Part shown: positions 30,520 to 39,243 of the stretch, in pieces | How positions within the stretch are numbered: position 1 is the first letter of the stretch | How the letters are laid out: every line of letters starts with the position of its first letter | Source: Pseudomonadota bacterium | GTDB taxonomy: Bacteria > Pseudomonadota > Gammaproteobacteria > Xanthomonadales > Wenzhouxiangellaceae | Assembly: GCA_013285445.1 (NCBI GenBank) | Contig: CP053448.1 | Span: forward strand, 1,488,001 to 1,552,000 | DNA length: 64,000 nt | Direction: 5' to 3' | Notes under the pieces: generated by a model | What the model was told of the DNA's origin: nothing | Seen by the model: the letters and a program-made list of their open reading frames with translations, nothing else | Databases searched by the model: none | Program-made: the position numbers and the translations under genes

Positions 30520-30786
30520 ATGATTCTTCGCATAATTGTGGCTTCCGGACTGCTGCTTTCGGCCCCAGCCATGGCCTACATCGGCCCCGGCTCGGGCATC
30601 AGCCTGCTGGGCGGCCTGTGGGGGGTGCTGGTGGCGATCGTGCTGGCCATTGGCGCGGTGCTTATCTGGCCGATTCGCTACATGTTCCGGCGCCTGCGGC
30701 GCAAGCGCGGCCGTGCGGTCCCGGCTGAATCGACCGACGCCGTCGAACCGGCTGAAACCGAACACGCCCCTGGTCGATCTGACTGA
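30520..30786 (+). CDS. Small exported membrane protein with YIGPGSG motif
   Basis: An 88-residue protein. Residues 1-17 are a signal peptide cleaved after APAMA, so the mature protein starts with YIGPGSGISLLGGLWG. One membrane helix follows (VLVAIVLAIGAVLIWPI), then a very basic segment (RYMFRRLRRKRGR) and an acidic tail. Proteins starting Y-I-G-P-G-(A/S)-G with one helix and an Arg-rich stop-transfer recur beside phosphodiesterase/sulfatase-like genes in bacteria; no function is known to me. Its position 3 bp before the next gene suggests a membrane partner for it. The ATG at 30520 was chosen because it starts the signal peptide. Confidence 0.75.
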   Translation: MILRIIVASGLLLSAPAMAYIGPGSGISLLGGLWGVLVAIVLAIGAVLIWPIRYMFRRLRRKRGRAVPAESTDAVEPAETEHAPGRSD

Positions 30787-30789
30787 CCC

Positions 30790-32703
30790 ATGAATAGGCG
30801 TAATGCTGTGCGGTGCCTGGCGGCGCTGCTGATCGCCCTCGCGCTGATCAGCTGCGGCGGTGACAGCCAGCCGGTCGAATCGCGTGTCGTGGTGTTGGGC
30901 TTCGACGGCATGGACCCCGTGCTGGCCCGCCAGTGGATGGACGAGGGCAAACTGCCCCATTTCAGCCGCCTGGCCGAGGAAGGCCATTTTCAGGGGCTGG
31001 GAACCAGCAATCCGCCGCAGTCGCCGGTGGCCTGGTCGAGCTTCGCGACCGGCAAGGGCCCCGGCGATCACGGCATTTTCGATTTCCTCCGGCGTGATCC
31101 GGAAAACTACACGCCGAACTTCTCGATTTCCGAGAACATTCCGCCGGATCGCTTCATCAAACTGTTCGGACTGCAGGTGCCGCTGGGTGGCGGTGAGGTG
31201 ATCAATCGACGCCAGGGCGAGGCCTTCTGGGTCAAGGCCGAGCGAGACGAGGGCGCGCGCGCCTCGGTGCTGCGCATTCCCGTCACCTATCCGCCCGACG
31301 ATATCCACCGCATGCTCTCGGGCATGGGCGTGCCCGACCTGCTGGGCACCCAGGGCACCTATACCTACTACACCACGACGCGCCTGGGCGATACCGGCTC
31401 GAGCACGCGCACCGTGCGCGTGCGCCCCGACCGGCATGGCCGCATCGAAACGGTGTTCGAAGGCCCACCTGACCCGCTCCTGCAGTCGGCCGAGGTGATG
31501 ACCGTGCCGCTGGTTCTTGCGCCGGCCGAAAACGGTGCTGTTATCCGGCTGGGTGACGACGAGGTTGAGCTGGATCAAGGCGAGTGGTCGGACTGGATCC
31601 GGGTCGAATTCGACGTGACCGGCCCGGTTACGGTCACCGGTACCGTGCGCTTGCTGCTGGTCCAGGGCTATCCTCAGCCGCGCCTGTACGTTTCGCCCAT
31701 CCAGATCGATCCGGAGAACCCGGCCGTTGAAATGGCCTCGCCGGCCGGCTACGCGGCCGAGCTGGTCAGGAATATCGGCCTGTTCCACACCATCGGCATG
31801 CCGGAAGAGACCTGGTCGCTCAACGAAGAACACATCTCCGATACTGCCTGGCTGGAGATGGAGAAAACCATCCTGGCCGAGCGCGAGGCCATGTGGTATG
31901 ACACGCTGGAGAAAAACGACAGCGAACTGGTGGTCGGCGCTTTCGTGCAGACCGACCGGGTCACCCACATGTTCTACCGCGGCCTCGATGAGCAGCACCC
32001 GCGCCATGAAGACACCGCGCCGGAGCATCGCGATGCGGTCGAGTGGATCTACCGCGAGGCCGACCGCATTCTCGGCGAGACCATCGACCGGCTTGGCCCG
32101 GACGACCGCCTGATCGTTATCTCCGATCACGGCTTCGCGCCGTTTCGTACAGCCGTGCACCTCAACCGCTGGCTGGTCGATCACGGCTTTCTGGTGCTTG
32201 AGGACGGCGCGACACAATCCGACGTGATCTTCTCCAGCGTCGACTGGAGCGAATCGCGCGCCTATGCGCTGGGCCTCAACGGCCTGTTTCTCAACCTGGC
32301 CGGCCGCGAAGGGCAGGGCATTGTCGAGGCCCGTGAGATCGAGGCACTGAAGGCAGACATCACTGCCGGACTGCTCGATTGGGTCGACGAGGAGACCGGC
32401 GAGCCGGTCGTGCGTCGCGTGTTCGACGGCGAGGAGGCCTATCGCGGGCCCGAACGGGGCGACGCGCCGGACCTGGTGGTGGGCTATCACCGCGGCTACC
32501 GGGCCTCCTGGCAGACCACGCTGGGCGCCATTCCCAAGCCGCTGTTGGAGCCCAACCGCCAGAAATGGAGCGGGGATCACTGCATTGATCCGGCACTGGT
32601 GCCGGGCGTGCTGTTCGCCAACTTCCAGCCCGAGGTCGAGGTCAGCTCGATTCGTGACGTGTGGCAGCTGACCCGACGCCAGATCCGGGGGGATGAATCG
32701 TGA
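30790..32703 (+). CDS. Alkaline-phosphatase-superfamily lipoprotein (type I phosphodiesterase-like)
   Basis: A 637-residue lipoprotein (lipobox LISC, Cys22) of the type I phosphodiesterase/nucleotide pyrophosphatase family. The first metal Asp is D39 in VLGFDGMDP. The nucleophile position is Ser78 in PPQSPVAWSSFATG. Later motifs VQTDRVTHMFY, RLIVISDHGFAPF and a C-terminal SGDHCIDPALVPGVLF supply the remaining metal ligands. A ~150-residue insertion after VTYPPDDIHRM is beta-rich. Substrate is unknown: a nucleotide, phospholipid or phosphoglycan are all possible. It is coupled to the next gene by a GTGA overlap and is the third member of this superfamily in 7 kb. Confidence 0.86.
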   Translation: MNRRNAVRCLAALLIALALISCGGDSQPVESRVVVLGFDGMDPVLARQWMDEGKLPHFSRLAEEGHFQGLGTSNPPQSPVAWSSFATGKGPGDHGIFDFLRRDPENYTPNFSISENIPPDRFIKLFGLQVPLGGGEVINRRQGEAFWVKAERDEGARASVLRIPVTYPPDDIHRMLSGMGVPDLLGTQGTYTYYTTTRLGDTGSSTRTVRVRPDRHGRIETVFEGPPDPLLQSAEVMTVPLVLAPAENGAVIRLGDDEVELDQGEWSDWIRVEFDVTGPVTVTGTVRLLLVQGYPQPRLYVSPIQIDPENPAVEMASPAGYAAELVRNIGLFHTIGMPEETWSLNEEHISDTAWLEMEKTILAEREAMWYDTLEKNDSELVVGAFVQTDRVTHMFYRGLDEQHPRHEDTAPEHRDAVEWIYREADRILGETIDRLGPDDRLIVISDHGFAPFRTAVHLNRWLVDHGFLVLEDGATQSDVIFSSVDWSESRAYALGLNGLFLNLAGREGQGIVEAREIEALKADITAGLLDWVDEETGEPVVRRVFDGEEAYRGPERGDAPDLVVGYHRGYRASWQTTLGAIPKPLLEPNRQKWSGDHCIDPALVPGVLFANFQPEVEVSSIRDVWQLTRRQIRGDES

Positions 32704-33497
32704 GTCGTCTCGGCATTCTCGACTGGCCCGGAATCGTTTTTGGCTGGATCAACGAGTTGCTTCTGTTCGTGCTCCCCTTGCCCGTGACCCTGATCTTCTG
32801 GGCCTTCGTGTCGGGCTGGGCGACGATGTGGGTCTACCGCGCGGTGTCCAACCAGGACAAGCTGGCCGCGCTGAAACCCCAGGTCAAGGTCGTGCAGAAC
32901 AAGCTCAGGCGCTACGACGGCGAATTTTCCGGCCTGATCCCGCTGATCAGCGAGAATTTCCGGCTCTCCGGACGGCACATTGGCCTGGCCATCGGCCCCG
33001 CCATTGTCGCCGGCATCCCGGTGCTGTTCGTGCTGGTGTGGGCCTCGAACGAATACGGTACCTACTTCCCCGAAACCGGGGCCCCGGTCAATGTTGAAGT
33101 CGTCAGCGACCAGGTCGAACGAGACGCCGACAACTGGCGCTGGCACGACACCGAGGCGAAGCACCTGCCATCGGCCGTCGACGAGCCGCTGCGCTGGCGG
33201 ATCGGCTGGCCTGAACAGACGGCCCGGCTGACAACCGCAGACGGACAGACCGCGGTTGCCTTGCCACCGGATGAGCCTGCGCCGATCCTGCACAAGCGCA
33301 AGTGGTGGAATCTGCTCATCGGCAATCCGGCCGGCTACCTGGCGGCAGGCAATCCGGTCGAATCCATTCGGATGGACCTGCCGACACACGACATGCTGCC
33401 CTTCGGTCCCGGCTGGGCGCGAAGCTGGCTGTTCGTATATCTGGTCGTCGTCGTCATCGTCTCGCTCGGCTACAAGTTCTACTGGAAGGTACACTGA
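32700..33497 (+). CDS. Multipass inner-membrane protein of unknown function
   Basis: A 265-residue protein starting at GTG overlapping the previous stop. Two hydrophobic segments near the N terminus (residues 11-47) precede a cytoplasmic helical hairpin (NQDKLAALKPQVKVVQNKLRRYDGEF), a third segment (IGLAIGPAIVAGIPVLFVLVW), a ~110-residue soluble domain with WRWH and WRIGWPEQTARL, and a last helix near the C terminus. The early part (membrane helices around a Lys/Leu-rich coiled pair) resembles the DUF106/EMC3-like relatives of the YidC insertases, but this is a weak topological impression. It may form a complex with the lipoprotein encoded upstream. Confidence 0.7.
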   Translation: MSRLGILDWPGIVFGWINELLLFVLPLPVTLIFWAFVSGWATMWVYRAVSNQDKLAALKPQVKVVQNKLRRYDGEFSGLIPLISENFRLSGRHIGLAIGPAIVAGIPVLFVLVWASNEYGTYFPETGAPVNVEVVSDQVERDADNWRWHDTEAKHLPSAVDEPLRWRIGWPEQTARLTTADGQTAVALPPDEPAPILHKRKWWNLLIGNPAGYLAAGNPVESIRMDLPTHDMLPFGPGWARSWLFVYLVVVVIVSLGYKFYWKVH

Positions 33498-33533
33498 GCC
33501 GGGCTTGATGCCCCCCGGGCGGGAGTACTGCCG

Positions 33534-33992
33534 ATGGCCTCTGAATCCGATATCCGCTGGATGCGCCAGGCCCTGGTCCTGGCCGAGCGCGCCGAAGCGG
33601 CCGGCGAAGTGCCAATCGGCGCGCTGCTGGTCGACGTCGAAGGGCAAGTACTCGGAGAAGGCTTCAATCGCGTCCTCACCGACGCCGACCCGACCGCGCA
33701 CGCCGAAATCATCGCCCTGCGCCAGGCCGCCGAACGCGAGAACAACTACCGCCTGCCCGACACCACCCTGTATGTCACCCTCGAGCCGTGCAGCATGTGC
33801 GCCGGCGCTCTGGTTAACGCCCGCGTGAAGCGCGTGGTCTACGCAGCTGACGATCTGCGCGCGGGGGCACATCATTCCGTCTTCGAAGTCCTGACCAGCC
33901 CGGTGCTCAATCACCGCTGCGAGGTCACCGGCGGCATCCTGGCCGAAGACTCGGCCGAGATGCTGCGCCACTTTTTTCGCAGCCGGCGTTGA
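33534..33992 (+). CDS. tadA: tRNA-specific adenosine deaminase
   Basis: A 152-residue zinc deaminase converting A34 to inosine in tRNA-Arg(ACG). H56-A-E58 and P85-C86-S-M-C89 are the zinc and proton-shuttle residues, and VPIGALLVD, NNYRLPDTTLYVTLEPC and GALVNARVKRVVY match TadA. The ATG has GGGAG eight bases upstream, and the gene sits 36 bp after the membrane-protein gene. Confidence 0.96.
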   Translation: MASESDIRWMRQALVLAERAEAAGEVPIGALLVDVEGQVLGEGFNRVLTDADPTAHAEIIALRQAAERENNYRLPDTTLYVTLEPCSMCAGALVNARVKRVVYAADDLRAGAHHSVFEVLTSPVLNHRCEVTGGILAEDSAEMLRHFFRSRR

Positions 33993-34117
33993 GGGAGGAT
34001 GGGGGAGCCAATCAATGAGCCAATATCTCCCCGTGAGGCATGGCACAGTCACCGTGCCCGTGTCCGGCATCGGTGCTACCATTTCGGGTTCTGTTCAACT
34101 CAAGAACGAGGAAAGAC

Positions 34118-36343
34118 GTGAACAAATCACTGAGTCTTTTGACGCTGGCGGTCGCCGCCAGCCTGCTGGCCGCCTGCTCGGAGCAGGCACCGCCGCCCCC
34201 CGAAGCGCCCGAGGCGCCGGAAGCTGCCGTCGAAGCTGATGCGCAAGCCGCCGACGAAGCGGTATCGGAAGCCGAAGAATCAACCGCCAACCCCCTGCTG
34301 GCCGACAGCGAACTGCCCTACGGCATGCCGCCGTTCGACAAGATCGAGTCCGAGCACTTCCTGCCGGCCTTCGAGGCCGCCATGGAAGCACATAGGGCCG
34401 AAATCGAGGCGATCGCCGGCAACGACGCCGAGCCGACCTTCGACAACACCATCCTGGCGCTGGAGCGATCCGGCCAGCGGCTGCAGTACATCGGCCGCGT
34501 GTTCTCCAACCTGACCAGCACCGTCACCGACGATGTGCTGCAGGAAACCCAGCGCGAGATGGCGCCGAAGTTCTCGGCCCACAGTGACGCGATCAACCTC
34601 AACGCCGAGCTGTTCGCCCGCATCAAGGCGGTCTACAACCAGCGCGACGAGCTGGACCTGGGCGCCGAAGGCCTGCGCCTGGTCGAGGACTACTACAAGG
34701 ACTTCGTGCGCGCCGGCGCGCAGCTGGGCGACGAGGACAAGGAAACGCTCAAGGCGATGAACGCCGAGCTGGCCGAGTTGACCACGCAGTTCAGCCAGAA
34801 CGTGCTCAAGGAAGTCAATGACTCGGCGGTCGTGTTTGACAGCCGCGAAGCGCTCGAAGGCCTCAGCGACGCCCGCATCGAGGCCGCCGCCCGGGAAGCC
34901 GCCGACCGCGACCTGGAAGAGGGCAGCTACGTCATCACCCTGGTCAACACCTCGATCCAGCCGCCGCTGGCGAGCATGGAAAACCGCGCCGCCCGCGAGA
35001 AGATCAAGAAGGCCTCGCTGGCCCGCGGCGCCCGCGGCAACGAGTACGACAACACCGGCGTGGTCGCCGACATCGTCAAGCTGCGCGCCGAGCGTGCCCG
35101 CCTGCTCGGCTACGACACCCACGCCGACTACATCCTCGAAGACCGCACCGCCCAGACCGTCGAAGCGGTCAACGGCATGCTCGGCAAGCTCGCGCCGATC
35201 GCCGTGGCCAATGCCCGCCTGGAAGGTCAGGACATCCAGGAGATGATCAACGAAACCGAAGACGAGCCGTTCGAGCTCAAGTCCTGGGACTGGTTCTACT
35301 ACGCCGAAAAGGTCCGCCAGGACCGCTACGCCTTCGACGAGGAACAGATCAAGCCGTATTTCGAGATGAACACCGTGCTCGAAGACGGCGTGTTCTTCTC
35401 GGCCGAGAAGCTGTTCGGCATCACCTTCGAAAAGCGCGACGACCTGCCGACCCAGCATGAGACCGCCACCGCCTGGGAAGTGTTCGAGGCCGACGGCACG
35501 CCGCTGGGCATCGTCATCATGGATTTCTACGCCCGCGGCAACAAGCGCGGCGGCGCCTGGATGAACAGCTACCAGCTCGAATCCGAACTGCTCGGCGGCC
35601 ATCCGGTCATCGGCATGCATCTGAACGTGCCCCAGCCGCCCGAAGGCGAGCCAACCCTGCTGACCTGGGACGAGACCACCACCATGTTCCACGAGTTCGG
35701 TCACGTCGTCCACGGCCTGTTCTCGGATGTCGATTACCCGACCTTTGCCGGCACCAGCGTGCCGCGCGACTTCGTCGAGTACCCCTCGCAGGTCTACGAA
35801 ATGTGGGCGTCCTGGCCGGAAGTGCTGGCCAACTACGCCAAGCATCATGAAACCGGCGAACAGATCCCGCAGGAGCTGCTCGACAAGGTGATCGAGGCGC
35901 AGACGTTCAACGAAGGCTTTGCTACCACCGAGTACCTGGGCGCGGCCATCATCGACCAGGCCCTGCACCAGCTCGCGCCGGAAGACACGCCGACCGCCGA
36001 CGAAGTCATGGACTTCGAGGCCCGGGTGCTCGCCGACCACGGCCTGGACTACGAACCGGTGCCGCCGCGCTACCGCACGCCGTACTTCTCGCACGCCATG
36101 GGCGGCTACGACGCCGGCTACTACTCCTACATCTGGAGCGAAGTGCTGGATGCCGACAGCGTGCTGTGGATCAAGGAAAACGGCGGCCTCGACCGCGAAA
36201 CCGGCCAGCACTACCGCGACACCATCCTGTCGAAGGGCGGCAGCAAGGAAGCCATGGAACTCTACATGGACTTCGCCGGCCGCGAGCCCTCGATCGAACC
36301 GCTGCTCGAACGCCGCGGGCTGGTGATCGACGGGGAGGACTGA
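34118..36343 (+). CDS. dcp: M3 family metallopeptidase lipoprotein (Dcp-like peptidyl-dipeptidase)
   Basis: A 741-residue zinc peptidase. The GTG at 34118 has GAGGAAA upstream and starts a leader with lipobox LLAAC, followed by a Pro/Glu/Ala-rich linker of ~45 residues. The catalytic motif TMFHEFGHVVHGLFSDV contains HExxH, and the third ligand Glu lies in FVEYPSQVYEMW. PYFSHAMGGYDAGYYSYIWSEVL near the end is the conserved M3 substrate-binding Tyr/His region. Dcp removes C-terminal dipeptides from peptides; a lipid anchor would place it in the periplasm. Upstream in-frame codons give no signal peptide and were discarded. Confidence 0.92.
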   Translation: MNKSLSLLTLAVAASLLAACSEQAPPPPEAPEAPEAAVEADAQAADEAVSEAEESTANPLLADSELPYGMPPFDKIESEHFLPAFEAAMEAHRAEIEAIAGNDAEPTFDNTILALERSGQRLQYIGRVFSNLTSTVTDDVLQETQREMAPKFSAHSDAINLNAELFARIKAVYNQRDELDLGAEGLRLVEDYYKDFVRAGAQLGDEDKETLKAMNAELAELTTQFSQNVLKEVNDSAVVFDSREALEGLSDARIEAAAREAADRDLEEGSYVITLVNTSIQPPLASMENRAAREKIKKASLARGARGNEYDNTGVVADIVKLRAERARLLGYDTHADYILEDRTAQTVEAVNGMLGKLAPIAVANARLEGQDIQEMINETEDEPFELKSWDWFYYAEKVRQDRYAFDEEQIKPYFEMNTVLEDGVFFSAEKLFGITFEKRDDLPTQHETATAWEVFEADGTPLGIVIMDFYARGNKRGGAWMNSYQLESELLGGHPVIGMHLNVPQPPEGEPTLLTWDETTTMFHEFGHVVHGLFSDVDYPTFAGTSVPRDFVEYPSQVYEMWASWPEVLANYAKHHETGEQIPQELLDKVIEAQTFNEGFATTEYLGAAIIDQALHQLAPEDTPTADEVMDFEARVLADHGLDYEPVPPRYRTPYFSHAMGGYDAGYYSYIWSEVLDADSVLWIKENGGLDRETGQHYRDTILSKGGSKEAMELYMDFAGREPSIEPLLERRGLVIDGED

Positions 36344-36353
36344 TTGTCAGTAT

Positions 36354-36376
36354 GGCCCCGGCCGGGTGCCGGGGCC
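36354..36376 (+). terminator. GC-rich 9-bp hairpin after the M3 peptidase gene
   Basis: GGCCCCGGC (36354-36362) pairs perfectly with GCCGGGGCC (36368-36376) around CGGGT. It is not followed by a T-run, so intrinsic termination is uncertain. It also occupies the place where the -35 of the following tRNA promoter should lie (the -10 TACAAT is at 36379-36384). Confidence 0.45.
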
Positions 36377-36394
36377 GCTACAATACGGGTCGGC

Positions 36395-36479
36395 GCCGAG
36401 GTGGCGGAATTGGTAGACGCGCCAGGTTTAGGTCCTGGTGGGGCAACCCGTGGAGGTTCGAGTCCTCTCCTCGGCACCA
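36395..36479 (+). tRNA. tRNA-Leu (anticodon TAG)
   Basis: An 85-nt class II tRNA. Acceptor GCCGAGG/CCTCGGC; anticodon stem CCAGG/CCTGG around TTTAGGT (anticodon TAG, reads CUN); a long variable arm GGGGCAACCC; T loop TTCGAGT; encoded CCA. A TACAAT -10 box ends 11 bp before it. Confidence 0.96.
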
Positions 36480-36577
36480 GACACTCAAGGCATCATCTGA
36501 CGCTGATCCAATTTGTCGTTGCCTGGTGACGGGCTGCCAACCGGCGTGCCGGGAGACCTACAAACCGGAAGACCGCA

Positions 36578-38263
36578 TTGAACGCTTCGAATCCCCAGAA
36601 CATCATCGAACCCACCAACCAGCCCGACAAGGACTGGGATCTCGCGCCACGTCAGCTGTGCGACCTGGAGCTGCTGGCCAACGGCGGTTTCGCGCCGCTC
36701 GCGGGCTTCCTGAACCGGGCCGACTACGAGTCCGTGGTTGCCGACATGCGCCTGGTCGACGGCATGCTGTGGCCGATGCCGATCACGCTTGATGTATCCG
36801 AGACCTTCGCAAAGTCGATTGACAGTGGTGAGACCATCGGCCTGCGCGACCACGAGGGCGTGCTACTGGCCACACTGGAAGTCGGGGATATCTGGCGCCC
36901 CGATCGTGAAGCCGAGGCCCGGGCCGTCTACGCAACCACCGACCCCAACCATCCCGGTGTGGCGCAGCTGCTCGAGCGCAGTCACCCTTACTACATCGGT
37001 GGCCGGATTGAGCTGATCCAGCCGCCCATCCACTACGACTTTCCGCATCTTCGTCACAGCCCGACCGAGCTCAGGGCACTGTTCGAAAAGCGTCGCTGGG
37101 AGCGCGTGGTCGCTTTTCAGACGCGCAATCCCATGCATCGGGTTCACCAGGAACTGACGTTTCGGGCCGCGCGCGAAGTCGAGGCCAACCTGCTTGTTCA
37201 TCCGGTCGTCGGCCTGACCCAGCCCGGCGACGTCAACCACTACACACGGGTGCGCTGCTACGAGCATATTCTTCAGCGCTACCCCGAGCAGACCACAGCG
37301 CTTTCGCTGCTGAATCTCGCCATGCGCATGGCCGGCCCGCGCGAGGCCCTGTGGCACGCGCTCATCCGGCGAAACCACGGCTGCACCCACTTTATCGTCG
37401 GCCGTGATCACGCCGGCCCGCGCAATCCACGCACCGGAGAAGGTTATTACGAACCCTACGCAGCCCAGGAGCTGATTGGCGAGTACGAGGCCGAGACCGG
37501 TATTGCCATGGTGCCGTTCAAGGAGATGAAGTACGCTGAATCGCGCGCCCAGTACGTGCCGGTCGACGAGATCGGTCCTGGTGATGTCGTGCGCGAAATC
37601 TCCGGTACCGAGGTGCGGCGTCGGCTCAGCGAGGGCCTGGACATACCGGACTGGTTCTCCTACCCGGAAGTGGTGCGCGAGCTGCGCTACGCTCACCCGC
37701 CGCGTGCCCGCCAGGGCTTTACCGTCTTTTTTACCGGTTTGTCGGGCTCGGGCAAGTCGACGCTGGCCAACGCCCTGCAGGCCAAGCTGATGGAGCAGGG
37801 CGGGCGGCGCATCACGTTGCTCGACGGTGACATCGTTCGCAAGCACCTGTCGAGCGAGCTGGGCTTCTCGAAGGCGCATCGCAATCTCAACATCCTGCGC
37901 ATCGGCTACGTTGCCTCTGAAATCACCAAGAACGGCGGCATTGCCATCTGCGCGCCCATTGCTCCCTATGCGGCCACGCGCCGCGAGGTGCGCGACCTGA
38001 TCGCCCCGCTGGGCGGATTCATCGAGATCCACGTCTCGACCCCGCTGGAGGTCTGCGAACAGCGCGATCGAAAGGGCCTTTACGCCAAGGCCCGCCAGGG
38101 CATCATCAAGGAATTTACAGGCATCTCAGACCCTTACGAGGAGCCGGAAGCCCCGGATCTGCGGATCGACACCAGCCATATCAGTCCCGACCATGCCGTG
38201 CAGCAGATTCTGCTTAAGCTCGAGCACCTGGGCTACCTGAGCGGCGAGAGCGCTGGCGGATGA
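36578..38263 (+). CDS. Bifunctional sulfate adenylyltransferase / APS kinase (Sat-CysC)
   Basis: A 561-residue fusion that makes APS from sulfate and ATP and phosphorylates it to PAPS. The homo-oligomeric ATP-sulfurylase part (~1-385) has the ATP-binding FQTRNPMHRVHQ (QxRNPxHxxH) and IVGRDHAGP. The APS-kinase part (~385-561) has the P-loop GLSGSGKST, LDGDIVRKHL, KNGGIAICAPIAPY and [11 protein letters not shown]. The TTG start at 36578 has GGAAG upstream. It is the first gene of the sulfation/glycan block and functionally duplicates cysD plus cysNC 12 kb away, so the locus carries two separate PAPS sources. Confidence 0.96.
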   Translation: MNASNPQNIIEPTNQPDKDWDLAPRQLCDLELLANGGFAPLAGFLNRADYESVVADMRLVDGMLWPMPITLDVSETFAKSIDSGETIGLRDHEGVLLATLEVGDIWRPDREAEARAVYATTDPNHPGVAQLLERSHPYYIGGRIELIQPPIHYDFPHLRHSPTELRALFEKRRWERVVAFQTRNPMHRVHQELTFRAAREVEANLLVHPVVGLTQPGDVNHYTRVRCYEHILQRYPEQTTALSLLNLAMRMAGPREALWHALIRRNHGCTHFIVGRDHAGPRNPRTGEGYYEPYAAQELIGEYEAETGIAMVPFKEMKYAESRAQYVPVDEIGPGDVVREISGTEVRRRLSEGLDIPDWFSYPEVVRELRYAHPPRARQGFTVFFTGLSGSGKSTLANALQAKLMEQGGRRITLLDGDIVRKHLSSELGFSKAHRNLNILRIGYVASEITKNGGIAICAPIAPYAATRREVRDLIAPLGGFIEIHVSTPLEVCEQRDRKGLYAKARQGIIKEFTGISDPYEEPEAPDLRIDTSHISPDHAVQQILLKLEHLGYLSGESAGG

Positions 38264-38360
38264 GGCGCAGGCAAATCGACACAGACCCTGGCAGCGGAAT
38301 TGCCGCAGTCGGCCATTGTGACTCCGGCCGTTCGGCAGACACCGCTCACGGCAGTGCGCC

Positions 38361-39239
38361 GTGCCCGTGAATGAACCGTTCTGCTCGGTGATCGTGCCGG
38401 TCTACGAGCACTGGCACTTGGTCCCGCAGCTGATCGAGGCCATGCAGCACCAGACTTACCCGCGGGAGTGCCATGAATTGCTGCTGATCGACAATGGCTC
38501 GGCTCATTTCGATCCGCCAGCGGCGCTGCCCGTCAATGCTCAGGTTCATTGCCATCAGGACGGCGGCGCCTATGCGGCCAGGAATTTCGGTATCTCGATT
38601 GCGCGCGGGTCCTGGCTGGCGTTTACCGACGCTGACTGCCGCCCCAGGCCCGACTGGCTGCAGTGTATGATGCGGCGCGCACAGGATACGGGTCCGGACA
38701 CAATCCTCGCTGGCGCAGTCGAGATGTTCAGCTGCAACCGAAGTCCGGGCTGGAGTGAAATCCACGATCTTGTGCGCGGTATTCCGCAGCGCTGGTACGT
38801 GTCGCGAGGATACGCAGCCACCGCCAATCTGGCCGTTTCGGCGCGGCTGGCCGCGCGACTGCAGGGCTTTGACGGCCGGCGGCGCTCGGGTGGTGACGCC
38901 GAATTCTGTCGTCGGGCCCGGCATGCCGGAGCCCGTATCGAGTACCTGCCGGCGGCACGCGTTGCCCACCCGGCGCGCCAGGGCTGGCCGGAAATTGCCG
39001 GCAAGGCACTGCGCATCAAGCACGCACAGCTGCGCCACGGCAGCCGCCGGCAGCGGCTACACTGGCGTCTGCGATCGTTCGTGCCACCACTGTGGGTGTT
39101 CGCGCGCCTTGCGGCCAACCGTCGCTGGCCGCTGCGTTATCGTCTGATTGCCGTTATCGTGCAGCATCGCTTGTGGTTTGTGGAAATGATGGAAGCGCTG
39201 AAAACGGGCCACTCGATTCACTCTCGATCGGGACAGTGA
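38361..39239 (+). CDS. Glycosyltransferase family 2
   Basis: A 292-residue GT-A-fold transferase. The N terminus CSVIVPVYEHWHLVPQLIEA and LLLIDNGS are the nucleotide-binding start of GT2 enzymes. The metal-binding acidic motif is FTDADCRP, and a later RRSGGDAEFCRRARHAG matches the catalytic ED-type segment, here GGDAEF. The C-terminal ~70 residues are basic with a hydrophobic stretch, suggesting membrane association. It starts at GTG 38361, 98 bp after sat-cysC and 4 bp before the next gene. It probably adds one sugar to the glycan made by this locus; sugar identity cannot be read from sequence. Confidence 0.9.
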   Translation: MPVNEPFCSVIVPVYEHWHLVPQLIEAMQHQTYPRECHELLLIDNGSAHFDPPAALPVNAQVHCHQDGGAYAARNFGISIARGSWLAFTDADCRPRPDWLQCMMRRAQDTGPDTILAGAVEMFSCNRSPGWSEIHDLVRGIPQRWYVSRGYAATANLAVSARLAARLQGFDGRRRSGGDAEFCRRARHAGARIEYLPAARVAHPARQGWPEIAGKALRIKHAQLRHGSRRQRLHWRLRSFVPPLWVFARLAANRRWPLRYRLIAVIVQHRLWFVEMMEALKTGHSIHSRSGQ

Positions 39240-39243
39240 CGCG

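Noticed and set aside
34280..36211. A 643-codon open frame antisense to the M3 peptidase gene
   Set aside because: It follows the codon pattern of a GC-rich coding strand read backwards, has no ribosome site or recognisable motif, and the sense gene is fully supported.
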